A DNA stretch of 64,000 bases from NCBI GenBank assembly GCA_951799405.1, contig OX637339.1:19406001-19470000 (forward strand). Direction: 5' to 3'. Within the stretch, counting starts at the first letter, position 1. The number at the start of each line of letters is the position of its first letter. Source of the stretch: Agapetus fuscipes (Eukaryota > Arthropoda > Insecta > Trichoptera > Glossosomatidae). The notes beneath the pieces are model-generated. The model had not been told where the DNA came from and did no database searches. It saw nothing but the letters and a program-made list of their open reading frames with translations. The translations under genes were made by a program, and so were the position numbers. Shown here piece by piece: positions 1 through 27,900 of this stretch.

Positions 1-395
1 GGAAAAACTCTGAGGGATAGAGTTAGGAATGAATGGGTAAAAAAATAATGTAATTTGAAAGTGGATGTGAAACTTGAGGTAGGTACAAAAGAATGTGATG
101 AGATGGTTTGGGCATGTGGAAAGAATGAATGATGATAGACTGATAAAGTATGTATACAAAGAAAGTGTGAAAGGGAAAAGAGGGAAGGGACGACCGAGAA
201 AAGTATGAGGTGATCAGATTGAGGATATTGTGAACGAATGGGATGTCAAAGTGAGCGTAAAAGAATAAAAATTCATGAAAAAGGTGATGGTTATGAATGA
301 ATTCAAAGAGGTATATCAGGATAGGAAAAAATGGAGGCAACTCTGCAGAGGCTCTGGCCACCCCTAGCGGAATGGCGACAGAGTTATAGTAAGTC
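1..395 (+). mobile_element. LINE-a 3' fragment, decayed
   Basis: The 3' end of a non-LTR retrotransposon reverse transcriptase ORF, broken by frameshifts. Recognisable pieces are [18 protein letters not shown] and [10 protein letters not shown], followed by the family end CCCCTAGCGGAATGGCGACAG. The same sequence lies in reverse at 43757-44505. Truncated at the window edge. Confidence 0.8.
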
Positions 396-813
396 AGGGA
401 ACACGATAAACACAAGTGAAATAAAAACTGGTTAATCAGCAACAAAATGAGGTTTTATTGGTAACCAGAATATTTGTAAATCATAAAAACAAATTCTTGA
501 TACCTACACTAAATTTTGAAACAACTACATACTTATAATTTTAATTCCTAAATTTAATCAAAAACAGGACAATCGGCAGTGTTTCCAGACTTGAAAAAAG
601 CCCTTTATTCATTTTGAATATTATTTTTTTACAACAATAGTATCTCTAATTCTATCTACATTATAATAAATGCATTCGCAAAATAATATCTAAAATTTGT
701 GGTGTTTAAATACATTTTATGTATTAAAAATGCTATCCTTTAATTTCCCTAAAAAACTAAGTAGGTATTGATCTTTACTTCAAAAATCAGCTCTATCTTT
801 TATTAGTATCAAA
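396..813. other. AT-rich sequence, nothing recognised
   Basis: No open frame, repeat family or RNA-like structure that I can support. Confidence 0.5.
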
Positions 814-1130
814 ATGGAGTCCGCATATTTCAATTCGGGTAGGAAATTTGACATCACTTAGCCTGGTTGTTGGTATTTGTGATCGGTTGAATGATTCTTA
901 AGGACCTTGTTCTGAATCTAGCATCCACGGTGCTCGCACCATTATCTAAACAAAATAAAATATTATACCAGCGACAAAATATATAGTCGCTTTGCAATAC
1001 AATCTTTTGTAGGTAGAAAAATTCTGTAAAATAAAAAGAAATCCCTGATTATCAGGATTTTTTTTTATTTACTGGCAATATTTTGTGATCCAAACTAGGG
1101 AAATTTTGAATGTGCGGATTCCATTCTATT
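814..1130. mobile_element. MITE-like element with GGARTCCGCA ends
   Basis: The ends are imperfect inverted repeats: AATGGAGTCCGCATATTTC on the left and, read inward from the right, AATGGAATCCGCACATTC. Related ends occur near 30830 and 45075. No coding capacity; superfamily not assigned. Confidence 0.5.
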
Positions 1131-1794
1131 TTTAAAAAGATAAATCTAAGTTTTGAGTAGGTACACCAGTAAATCAATATGCATCATATCTCTTTTAGAA
1201 AACTTCTATCAACTGAATAAAAAAACCAGTCCATGGAAAAATAACTGGCGTAATTCAGTTGACAGACAATTATTCTGTACATTTGATGTATATGTATGTA
1301 ATATCATCTCAAAAACACCTCTCATATGTCAACACAATACAAAAATGTACAAGAATCAGTCAACAGACAAAACGACTGCTCTTTAGGTATCTATTAGAGG
1401 TTTTTTTGAGGAAAAATATTTGTTATTGATGGGAACATTTACATTATCAATGGCAGCCCTAAGTTTACAGTCTTGACAACTTTTTTGTCAAATGAGTCTT
1501 ATAGAAGCAAAGGCGTACCATGTTTTTTTAAAAATGAGAAATGAAATGTAAAATGTGAAATGCAGAATATGACCTTCTCTATGTATCCAAATATTTATCT
1601 TATTTTTTTCACCCTTTGGTTTGTAGAACTCAAATAATTGCAACAATTTTTAAGCAAGTTATAAAAAGCACCAATGCGCTATAAAAACAGTCAATGAGAA
1701 GAAATAATACTAGAAGTTATTTCAGAAAAAAAGAACAAAATTGTAGGGCACTTGATGAGATGTAGCACATTCCTTAGCAATATTTTAAAAGGAA
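1131..1794. other. AT-rich sequence, nothing recognised
   Basis: A 77-codon open frame at 1153-1386 has no recognisable composition or homology and is probably chance. Confidence 0.4.
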
Positions 1795-1925
1795 GAATCT
1801 TACTAGAGGTCGCCCAAGAACTTTATACTTCCAGGACTTGAAGCAGACCATGGATGTCGCCTTATATTTAAAACTTAAGAGGATGGCGGCCAGCAGAGAC
1901 CAATGGCTGGAGCAATGAGGCACTG
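1795..1925 (+). mobile_element. LINE reverse-transcriptase C-terminal remnant
   Basis: The plus strand reads RGRPRTLYFQDLKQ..., then KRMAASRDQWLEQ and a stop. GRPR followed by a basic helix and a R-D-x-W motif is typical of the end of LINE reverse transcriptase ORFs. Its last codons seed the tandem repeat that follows. Confidence 0.5.
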
Positions 1926-2130
1926 CCTTTACAAAATGATGGTGAACAGTAGAGACAAATGGTTAGCACAAGGCACTGCCTTTACAAGAGGATGGGGGCC
2001 AGCAGAGACAAATGGCTAGCACAACAAGGCACTGCCTTTACAAGAGGATGGGGGCCAGCAGAGACAAATGGCTAGCACAACAAGGCACTGCTTTTACAAG
2101 AGGATGGCAACCAGCAGAGACTGAGGGATG
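1876..2130 (+). repeat. Tandem repeat, about 56-bp unit, 4-5 copies
   Basis: Units run GAGGATGGGGGCCAGCAGAG, then ACAAATGGCTAGCACAACAA and GGCACTGCCTTTACAA. The first unit is the end of the LINE remnant, so this array also grew from the end of an ORF plus downstream bases. The two central units are nearly identical; the outer ones are diverged. Confidence 0.85.
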
Positions 2131-2184
2131 AAATTTTAAATGAGGACTTTTAATACCAACTGTGCCCCCAGGTATACGTACAAA

Positions 2185-2314
2185 CATTGCATAATCTCAC
2201 CTCAATAGCGTAAATCAAAAAAATATATAAAAACTAAATCACTCTCTGGGAGTGCCGTCGTATATTCCACACATTTTTGATTTATGCCATCGCAGTGAGA
2301 TTTACGTAATGCTT
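2185..2314. repeat. Imperfect inverted repeat
   Basis: GCATAATCTCACCTCAATAG...AAATCAAAAA on the left matches the reverse complement of TTTTTGATTTATGCCATCGC...AATGC on the right. Possible small hairpin transposon just beyond the 3' end of ATAD3. Confidence 0.45.
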
Positions 2315-2464
2315 TTCTATCAGGGTACTGACTGAAAACTTGATATTGAATCTATTGTACACTATTTTATCTGTAAGAACCCTTTTGGTGTGACCTTACA
2401 TTAAATTTTAGTTGCCTGTATGGAGAGATGTCTCCTGTCATTTGTACAATATTGCACTGAGTTC

Positions 2465-2803
2465 TTACTTATTCTTATACAAATCAAACAGCTCTGCGAT
2501 TGTAATATTCCCAATTTTAACAGTTTTATAAACAAACTTCCTTTCTACTTCTTTAGAGTTGTCTTTTGTGCATACATTTATCTCCTTATTGCTAACAACA
2601 AACTTATCATCCTCTGAAATAGTTTGATTCTTATTTCTGTTATCATTTGAATTATCCTCATGGGTACTAACAATATTTTTGACCTCTGACACTGGTGTAT
2701 CATTTTGCAATTCAACTAAAACAATCCTACTGATTTTCGACGTATTCTCTTCATTCTTCACTGGATCTATTTCTTCAGTTAATTCTGACACAGTAATCGT
2801 GTG
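2465..2803 (-). CDS. In-frame extension of ATAD3 beyond its TGA stop (candidate readthrough)
   Basis: Directly after the ATAD3 stop (TGA followed by C) the same frame continues for 112 codons to a TAA. The segment reads HTITVSELTEEIDPV... and ends with a basic stretch near KFVYKTVKIG. It is rich in Asp, Glu, Asn, Ser and Lys, suggesting a disordered acidic tail. It has no ATG near its beginning; the first possible non-standard start, GTG, lies 5 codons in, so independent translation looks unlikely. Efficient stop readthrough with TGA-C context is well documented in insects, so a 736-residue ATAD3 isoform is possible. Alternatives are an old C-terminus cut off by a point mutation, a sequencing error, or a chance open frame in A-rich DNA. 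Confidence 0.45.
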   Translation of the reverse strand, partial: HTITVSELTEEIDPVKNEENTSKISRIVLVELQNDTPVSEVKNIVSTHEDNSNDNRNKNQTISEDDKFVVSNKEINVCTKDNSKEVERKFVYKTVKIGNITIAELFDLYKNK

Positions 2804-4675
2804 TCACTTGTTCTCAGTATTTTTCTGTGTCTCGCCGTCTTTTGTGCTTTCAGTTGTGTTGACGTTTTTGAACGAGTCAGTCTCGTCGATTGTTTTGTTC
2901 AAATACGGAATCATACTTCCGTAACGCTCTTCCGTCGACAACCAATCCATCTTCAATTCGTGCTCCTTAACAGCCTCTTTGCAGATGTCGAGGACCATCT
3001 TTTCCGTTAAGATACCGTCTTCGGAAGAGTACGCAGAGGCTTGCCATGCGACTCCCAATTTAGAAATAGCTCTTCCCGACATTCCAGCTGTCATCAAAGC
3101 CATCTTTTGGCAGAGTAAAGCGTAATCGAACGAAGCCACTTTTAATCTACGATGTCCTTCTGCGGCAGGTTGCAAAACAAACTTATCAAAGTATAACCGT
3201 ATCAATCTATCTCTTTCATGAACCCCCGGCAGATCAAACTCAATCATTTTGTCTATTCTGTCGTTGATGGCGGAATCAAATTGTTGCGGTGTATTTGACG
3301 CAAGAACGAGCATGAATTTCCCGCTCTGTTCCGACGTCCTGTACAAGAAAGCATTCAAAGCGGCGCGTAAATCTTCTGATATTTTCTCGGAAGAGCGTTT
3401 ACGCAAAAACGCATCAGCTTCATCAATAAACAATAAAACACCTTTTCTCGAAGTGTTGGCCCAGTCGAAGACTTTATGTATTGCTGCGACAGCTTCCTTT
3501 CCCATCGGGGCGACGTCCCCTCCAGTCATGATTGCGTAATCCATTCCAGAATGTGCCGCCAATTTTTTGGCAAACAGAGTCTTACCCGTTCCAGGAGGTC
3601 CGTGCATTAAAAGATTCCTATACATGCCTCTGTTGTGTCTTGTGTTTTTCGTCGCTATAGCAACGTCCCGTAATCTTTCTTCAAGCTTCGGTTCAAGGAC
3701 AACGCCTGAGAGGGCGTCTTTGGGTCGCTTGTAATATTCTATCGCTCGACGCGCTGTCAACACTGGATGCTTTAACGTTTCCAACAAAGAAAACCTTGTC
3801 GTTTCACCGATGAGGGTAGGTTTACCTATTCTCGCTTCGATGTACCTCGCAGTTACCGACGTAGCGCCACGAGCAGTGTACACACCCAAAGCAAGCAAGG
3901 AAAGTCCTCCGACAGCTGTTAATGCTTTGTCCCAATCCGTGACAAGTGCGTTCAATCCCGTACCTAACACACTCCCAGCTGTTTTAATCCCTTCCATTAC
4001 TGTCACACGGTTTTCTTGCGCCTTCAATCTAATCTGTTCCAGAGTGATATCTCTATTATCCCGTTCAGCTTTTGCTTTAGCCCTCGCTTCGGCTTCAATC
4101 AGCTTCATTTTATTCTTCTCTCTCATCTCCATCTCGTGCTCTATGGTAGCCTTCCGCAACGCTTCCTGTTTGGCCACAGATTCTTCCTGTTTACGCAGAT
4201 TCTCATCCTGAGCCCGCTGCTGCATCGCGAGCTGTTCTTCATACCGCTTTTTAGACAACTGATCTTGGTACTGCGCTCGCTGCTGATGCTGCTTCGTCTC
4301 TTCCTGCAGGGTCTTCCTCCTCTCTTCATGATCAACCCGCTTCTGCTCTGTCTTAGTTTGTTCAATATGAGCTTCATACTCCTTGATCTTCGCCATTTGC
4401 TCTTGCTGCCGAGTAACTTCTTGCAGCTTACTCAATTCCAAAGCTTCCTTGGAGAATTTCGACTTTTCCAAGTCTTTAGCAGCTTGGGCCGCTCTCTCCA
4501 AGGCGCTGGAGTCGAATCTGTAGGCTTCCATTACTTTTTTCTCTGATTTGCTCAGGTTGGTCTTTGGCGGTTCTCCCCCACCCTCCCCTCCGGAGCCTTC
4601 TCCCCCCATCGCGCCTGCTGGGACGCCTTCAGCAGGCTGCTGGGTTTTACTACCGTAACCGAAAAGCCAAGACAT
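2804..4675 (-). CDS. ATAD3: ATAD3, mitochondrial inner-membrane AAA+ ATPase
   Basis: 623-residue protein, full length for the family, read from one exon starting [14 protein letters not shown]3 spans the mitochondrial inner membrane; it supports nucleoid organisation, cristae and cholesterol/lipid handling. Visible in order: a glycine-rich N-terminus (about 12-36); a long Gln/Glu/Lys/Arg coiled coil (about 50-225); a hydrophobic segment around 250-268 ([18 protein letters not shown]); and the AAA module with Walker A GPPGTGKT at 359-366, Walker [11 protein letters not shown] around 415-424, sensor LVLASNT and the arginine-finger region NDRID. The Asn/Thr/Lys-rich tail after residue 590 is unlike the conserved core. 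No introns interrupt it, although all three neighbours are intron-rich; a functional retrocopy or ancestral intron loss are both possible. I saw no poly(A) tract or target duplication at its ends. Confidence 0.97.
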   Translation of the reverse strand: MSWLFGYGSKTQQPAEGVPAGAMGGEGSGGEGGGEPPKTNLSKSEKKVMEAYRFDSSALERAAQAAKDLEKSKFSKEALELSKLQEVTRQQEQMAKIKEYEAHIEQTKTEQKRVDHEERRKTLQEETKQHQQRAQYQDQLSKKRYEEQLAMQQRAQDENLRKQEESVAKQEALRKATIEHEMEMREKNKMKLIEAEARAKAKAERDNRDITLEQIRLKAQENRVTVMEGIKTAGSVLGTGLNALVTDWDKALTAVGGLSLLALGVYTARGATSVTARYIEARIGKPTLIGETTRFSLLETLKHPVLTARRAIEYYKRPKDALSGVVLEPKLEERLRDVAIATKNTRHNRGMYRNLLMHGPPGTGKTLFAKKLAAHSGMDYAIMTGGDVAPMGKEAVAAIHKVFDWANTSRKGVLLFIDEADAFLRKRSSEKISEDLRAALNAFLYRTSEQSGKFMLVLASNTPQQFDSAINDRIDKMIEFDLPGVHERDRLIRLYFDKFVLQPAAEGHRRLKVASFDYALLCQKMALMTAGMSGRAISKLGVAWQASAYSSEDGILTEKMVLDICKEAVKEHELKMDWLSTEERYGSMIPYLNKTIDETDSFKNVNTTESTKDGETQKNTENK

Positions 4676-5067
4676 TACGACACGGTTTCAACTTTACTCA
4701 ACATGACATTCGAACGGCGATTTTGAGGTTATCTTTTGAACACCTTTTGAATGGACTCCGAACCGGCCCATCGACTGGCAACTCACGTGTGAATGACGTA
4801 ACATTAGCGCAAGATTTATAAAAAAATGTCGAAAAAACATATTATGTTCAATCCAACATAATATTTATAAAATAAACTACATTTTCAAAGTAGTTTGTCA
4901 AATAAAAAACCTTTAAATATTTAGAAAAACACTGTTAATGATTTAAGTACCTAACATATGGGGGAAAAAATTAAAAATGGGGAGTAGGTATCACAAAAAT
5001 TTGACGTTTCTTGAAGCATGTGTTTTTGGTACAATTTTGACATTTCGTTGTTACACTAAAAATCATC
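4676..5067. promoter_or_regulatory. Head-to-head intergenic region of ATAD3 and DDX27
   Basis: The 392 bp between the two start codons must hold both 5' UTRs and probably both promoters. The ATAD3 side is GC-balanced; the DDX27 side is AT-rich. No convincing TATA box at a sensible distance. Bidirectional use is inferred from geometry only. Confidence 0.45.
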
Positions 5068-22818
<17,751 letters not shown>

Positions 22819-22857
22819 GATATACCACCACCTTAAAGGTAAAACTAAATGAATGGT

Positions 22858-23078
22858 CTAAATCTAAGCTGAAAAGATTTATATCATTTAAGATTAATAT
22901 TAAACGCATTCCTACAAGCAGACATGTGTAAGTTCGCGCTAACACATGCCGCATGTGGACCTACAATATAAAAACCCTATCTCAAATGAACATAAGCCCT
23001 GCAACTCTTGCCGACATTGGCAAAGTGAACCATTTTTTACAGTATGGGTGGTCAGCCTCATACCAACCTCACTGATTT
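22858..23078 (-). mobile_element. Rep-A copy
   Basis: Subtype with ATTTATATCATTTAAGAT and CATGCCGCATGTGGACCTAC; lies just after the DDX27 stop, probably in or near its 3' UTR. Confidence 0.85.
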
Positions 23079-23592
23079 GAGAAATTGTGGATAAAACATT
23101 TTATTGCGAGTAACTTGTCATAGTAAGTGAACTAATTAAAAGACAGCGCTCATGAAAGTGTTCTAAACTACAGGATTTTCACACTTCTTTGGTGTTTTCT
23201 CTCGTAGAAAATAGGAAAAAACGGTGCATTCATCTGAGAAACCCATGTTAGCTTAATGTGTCACTTATTCAGTTTAATCTTTAAGGTATCAATATTAAAT
23301 AACGTGTGTCTTTTACATGAAAAAAGTCTTAAGGTTAAAAATAAAACAAAATATGTACTGTTTAAAAATATAACATTTATTTTACAATTTGTTTTATTAT
23401 ATTGATTAAGTATTTTCCCGTCTTACAGGGACTCCTAATAATATTGATTACTTTAAAAAACATACAAATAACAACAGTAAGACGAAGACGAAAGATTTCA
23501 AAATTAGCCTAAAAAATTTAATAACACAATTCAATAATATTTACATTGTAGAAACTCATGGTTTAAAATTATTTACAAAAGAGCATTAAACC
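23079..23592. other. AT-rich intergenic sequence, nothing recognised
   Basis: Between the convergent DDX27 and borealin ends. TTTATTTTACAATTTG and AATAAAAC occur here but I cannot assign a polyadenylation site. Confidence 0.4.
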
Positions 23593-23925
23593 TGGACCGG
23601 TCCGTAGTCCGTAGTGGCAACACTTCGGACTCGTAAATGGAAGGTTGTGGATTCGGATCCCGGCGGAGCACAAAAATATACCATTTATATTTCGAATGTG
23701 CTCTTCGCTGGGTTGAAAAATTCATAAACCTTTACCAATGACCGGTCACCAAAGGTCCATCCAGCCTTACAGCAACTGGGTCTTGCTTGAGTATTGGCGC
23801 TTTGTAGCGACGACCAAGCTCGTACACCTCTGCGGCACTACAACAAGTGTCATAGACCCCTAGAGTCTTAAGAATCTAGGAAGTCTCCCGCACAGGATTT
23901 CTTAAAAAAAAAAAAAAAACCTACT
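23593..23925 (+). mobile_element. SINE-B copy with extended A-rich 3' end
   Basis: Head GACCGGTCCGTAGTCCGTAG carries a 4-base duplication, followed by the usual body. Instead of the LINE-c-like tail it continues TACACCTCTGCGGCACTACA...AGTCTCCCGCACAGGATTTC and poly(A), identical in layout to 56383-56715. Confidence 0.85.
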
Positions 23926-23929
23926 ACCT

Positions 23930-24157
23930 TCTGATAATGATTCATAACAATCTCACCAACCCTACCAACACTTTTTTTGGGCCCCACAAGCGCCTAGATT
24001 GGTTTTCAACACTTGTATTTATGCATTTGAGAGATAACAATGGATGGCACTGTCCGTACAACAAGGAGCTCTATGACATCTACAGAGAGCCCAATGTGAT
24101 CAGTTCCACCAAAGTAGGGCGCCTGCAGTGGGCTGGTCACATAATTAGAATGCATGT
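23930..24157 (+). mobile_element. LINE RT C-terminal fragment
   Basis: Plus strand encodes NKELYDIYREPNVISSTKVG and RLQWAGHIIRM, a standard RT-tail signature. No intact ORF. Confidence 0.65.
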
Positions 24158-24903
24158 GCTCGAAGGGAATGTGCGCGAAGGACTGGCGCAGGGCGTGGGA
24201 CATCAGTGATATCACAAGCTGCAGGCAGTGTTGCCTTCAGTTGAGCCTCTGCCCCATGCTCACCATGATGTTGAGGTTGTTCCTCAGCGTGGTGAGCTGC
24301 TGCACGATGTCGGGGCGCATGTGCTGGAAGGGGGGACTGGCGCAGGGCGTGGGGCATCAGTGATATCACAAGCTGCAGGCAGTGTTGCCTTCAGTTGAGC
24401 CTCTGCCCCATGCTCACCATGATGTTGAGGTTGTTCCTCAGCGTGGTGAGCTGCTGCACGATGTCGGGGCGCATGTGCTGGAAGGGGGGACTGGCGCAGG
24501 GCGTGGGGCATCAGTGATATCACAAGCTGCAGGCAGTGTTGCCTTCAGTTGAGCCTCTGCCCCATGCTCACCATGATGTTGAGGTTGTTCCTCAGCGTGG
24601 TGAGCTGCTGCACGATGTCGGGGCGCATGTGCTGGAAGGGGAGGACTGGCGCAGGGCGTGGGGCATCAGTGATATCACAAGCTGCAGGCAGTGTTGCCTT
24701 CAGTTGAGCCTCTGCCCCATGCCCACCATGATGTTGAGGTTGTTCCTCAGCGTGGTGAGCTGCTGCACGATGTCGGGGCGCATGTGCTCGAAGGGAATGT
24801 GCGCGGAGGACTGGCGCAGGGCATTGGGCATCAGCGAGATCATGGTGCCGTCTTCAAGGGGGATGTTGCAGCTCGCCATCTCGTCCATGGACGGGGTCCT
24901 GGA
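24158..24903 (-). repeat. 154-bp tandem array from the last exon of borealin
   Basis: Three and a half extra copies lie downstream of the real end of borealin. Each has the final ~110 bp of coding sequence, the TGA, and about 45 bp of 3' sequence (CAGGCAGTGTTGCC, CTTGTGATATCACTGATG). The mark TTGAGCCTCTGCCCCA falls at 24241, 24395, 24549 and 24704. Copies share changes absent from the real exon (CCCCTTCCAGCACATG for the TTCGAGCACATG region), so they multiplied after the first duplication. Confidence 0.95.
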
Positions 24904-27900
24904 CATACAAGAAAGAAATTCAATCTCAAAAATGCCCTCCTCCAATCTACGGCTCATCTCCGTTCTGGCGAAAAGCCCTTGTGGATAGATAGGTCCTGAA
25001 TCGCCACATGCGACCCCTTCAGAGACAATGCAAGCAAGAAGTTATACTACAGTGTAGCTTAGTTGCGACCATTTAAGCTTGTAGCCTTTTTTGACACAAT
25101 ACATTCTACACAGATTGTCTATGGATTACCAGACAAACCGTGTGAGGGCTTTCATACACCTCGATACACTACGGACTCCCCAAACAGCCAGAATGTACGG
25201 CTGTAGATGTTTTTGCCAGAATGAAGACAAAATATTGTTTTTATTAAGAAGAAACGACTTACGGATTGACCAGTAGAGGGCTGCCGCTCATAGAGACGGC
25301 CATTTCTCCAGGACGAGGTCTTCGCAGCACCGTCAGAGGAGTGTCAGGACAAACCTACAACAATCAGCACAATTGTATATTTTTGTAATGCGCCTGAATC
25401 TACTAAAAAAATGCTTTGGATCTCCTGGTGTGATTGGGTCACCAATGAAGACGTCCTGCAAAGTATGTGAACCACAAAGGAACTTCAGACAAGAAGTTCC
25501 TAGAGGAAGCTGATATACTTTGGTCATGTTTTGAGAAATCAGAAATACCGCCTTCTTTATATTATCATACGGAGTAAGATTGAAGAACTCAGGGACGCCA
25601 AAGGACTGTAAAGGTCTTTGGGTGTTGGGTGTTATTAAATAAAACTCTTGCATGCCCTTTTCTTAGACGCAAATTTTTATTGTTTTTTTCCAGCCATTGT
25701 TTTTTGGAACAAAAGAAGCAGCATTCTAAAATTCAAAATTAACAGCCCTGTTAGGTACAAAATCACTACAGAGGTCCCCTCCAGCATTTGCCAAGGGCAG
25801 ATGCCATGAAAGTGGTGATCGTTGAATCTTGACTTCTCTTAGGTTTTTAGTAGAATCTGTCTGGAAAGTGTACTTTTCGGCCCGATCTTGTTGTAGTGGT
25901 TGTAGTAGCAGGAGTCCCAGGAGTTGCAGGAGTAGCAGTTGTTGGTGTGTTTTCTCTAGCTACTACTGGTACTGGTTTTGGGTCTGCATTTGTAGTTTCT
26001 GTTGTATCTTCAGACTCGTGGAAAGCGTTTAGAAGTGCTTTTTTCAAAGCTTCGTATTTTTCTGTTGCTGGGGGCGCCGTCACAATATCAGCTACAATTG
26101 TGAGCATTGCATCATCCAGACTCATTACCAAGTGGTCAAATTTTGTTATGTCCACAGTGATGTTGGCCTGGCGGAATTGTGTTTCCGCTCGGAGAATCCA
26201 CAAAGCGGCATTCTCCTTCCAGAAAGGAGCTAGCTTGACGCTAACCGCCGCAACGCATGTGGTTGGATTTTCGCCGGTCGCCATTTTTTTTTTGACAAAA
26301 TGGTTTTCAAACTCTATTTTTGGTGAAAACTTGTTGACACTTGGTTGGAACACAATTTAATTGGAATAACACCCTTTTTAACTGTTTATAACGTCGGGGT
26401 CACCAATGTAAAGGTCTTTGGGTGTTGGGTGTTATTAAATAAAACTCTTGCATGCCCTTTTCTTACACGCAAATTTTTATTGTTTTTTTCCAGCCATTGT
26501 TTTTTGGAACAAAAGAAGCAGCATTCTAAAATTCAAAATTAACAGCCCTGTTAGGTACAAAATCACTACAGGACGTTGTGGCTGAAAAACCTATGAAAAT
26601 GATCAACAAAAACACCAACACCACAGCTTGTCCATAGAAAAATCAGTTACACGACAGTTCATCCACACAACTTTTTGATCACAGACGATTCTGCCACAGA
26701 CAAATCGACCGTAGACACATCGGCCATGGACAATTTGGTCACACGACAGTTCATCTACACAACTATTCAGTCACAATATAGGCCTTAAAACAACTCCATC
26801 ACAAATTGGTCTCCAAAAGACCTTTGTAATTATTGCAGTGAATGGAGCTGTCTGTGGACCATATCGATGGTTAACTGGACAAATATTGTATGTCTACTTT
26901 TTATAGTTTTGAGAAAACTCAACATGAAAGTTATGGACCTCTAATAAAAGAGTCTAATGCACATTTTTTAATTGATCACATCTCGGTTTGCATTGCGTGT
27001 GAACCAACTATATTTTCAGAGATCAAAGACAATGTCACGTTTTACAAAATGTGTATCATAACCAGTGACGGCTCCAGGTAAGGTGCATCAGTGCATTGCA
27101 CCCCCAGTAATAATGCCATGATCCAATACTTACAAATTTGTTCCACATAAAATTCCGTTTGTGTCAAGTCCTATTATACATTTATAATGATTTTACATAT
27201 TATACAGCTCCGCGAACATGAAAATACTCTGAGTTGGTAGGTATTCAATCAATGACGGCTAGTATAAAAATGCACTGCCCGGTGAAAAATCAACGAGCCG
27301 TCACTGATCATAACTCAATTTTATTAAAAAGTGGACTTAGAATAGTTGTCCAGTTAACCATCGATATATTGTACGTGACCGAAAACTTGTGTGTATAAAC
27401 TGTTGTGTGGCTAATTTGTCCATGACCGAAGTGCCTGTGGACGGTTTGTCTGTCATGGAACCAATCATATATGGTGCTCAGGTTCTGACAGGTGTTCTTG
27501 AGCAATCATTTACCTTGGGCGTGATGGGCTGCATGCGGTGAGTCTTGATGTTGAGCGGGGTCCTGTACCTCTGGGGCGCGCTGGAACTTCTGCGCCGGCT
27601 CTGTCTCTTGCCCGGCCGCCAGCTGCTGGGGGGACCCATCGTGGAAGTGTGTGAGCGACTGCTCGAGTCTGTGTAGCCTAGGTCACACAAAAACAGATTA
27701 TTATGCCACAAAGTCTGGTAGAGTGCTTGCATTCCATGCCGAGAGCTCGGGTTGAGCGTCAGAAATCATTTCCCATTTCGGTGTTTATTTTAAACCCAAA
27801 ATGACGGCAAGCATTCAAAAGAAATGAGGAGCAACCCCAATGCAAGACTGCAAACAAAACTGGCAAAACCCAGAGCACTGGGCAGTGCGAGTAGCATGAG

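Noticed and set aside
1876..2130. Exon-derived array like those in the host genes
   Set aside because: It starts from a LINE ORF end, not a host exon, so it is not counted among the five.
25896..26360. 154-codon plus-strand ORF in the LTR element
   Set aside because: Antisense shadow of the Gag-like frame; Val/Ala/Ser-rich without motifs.
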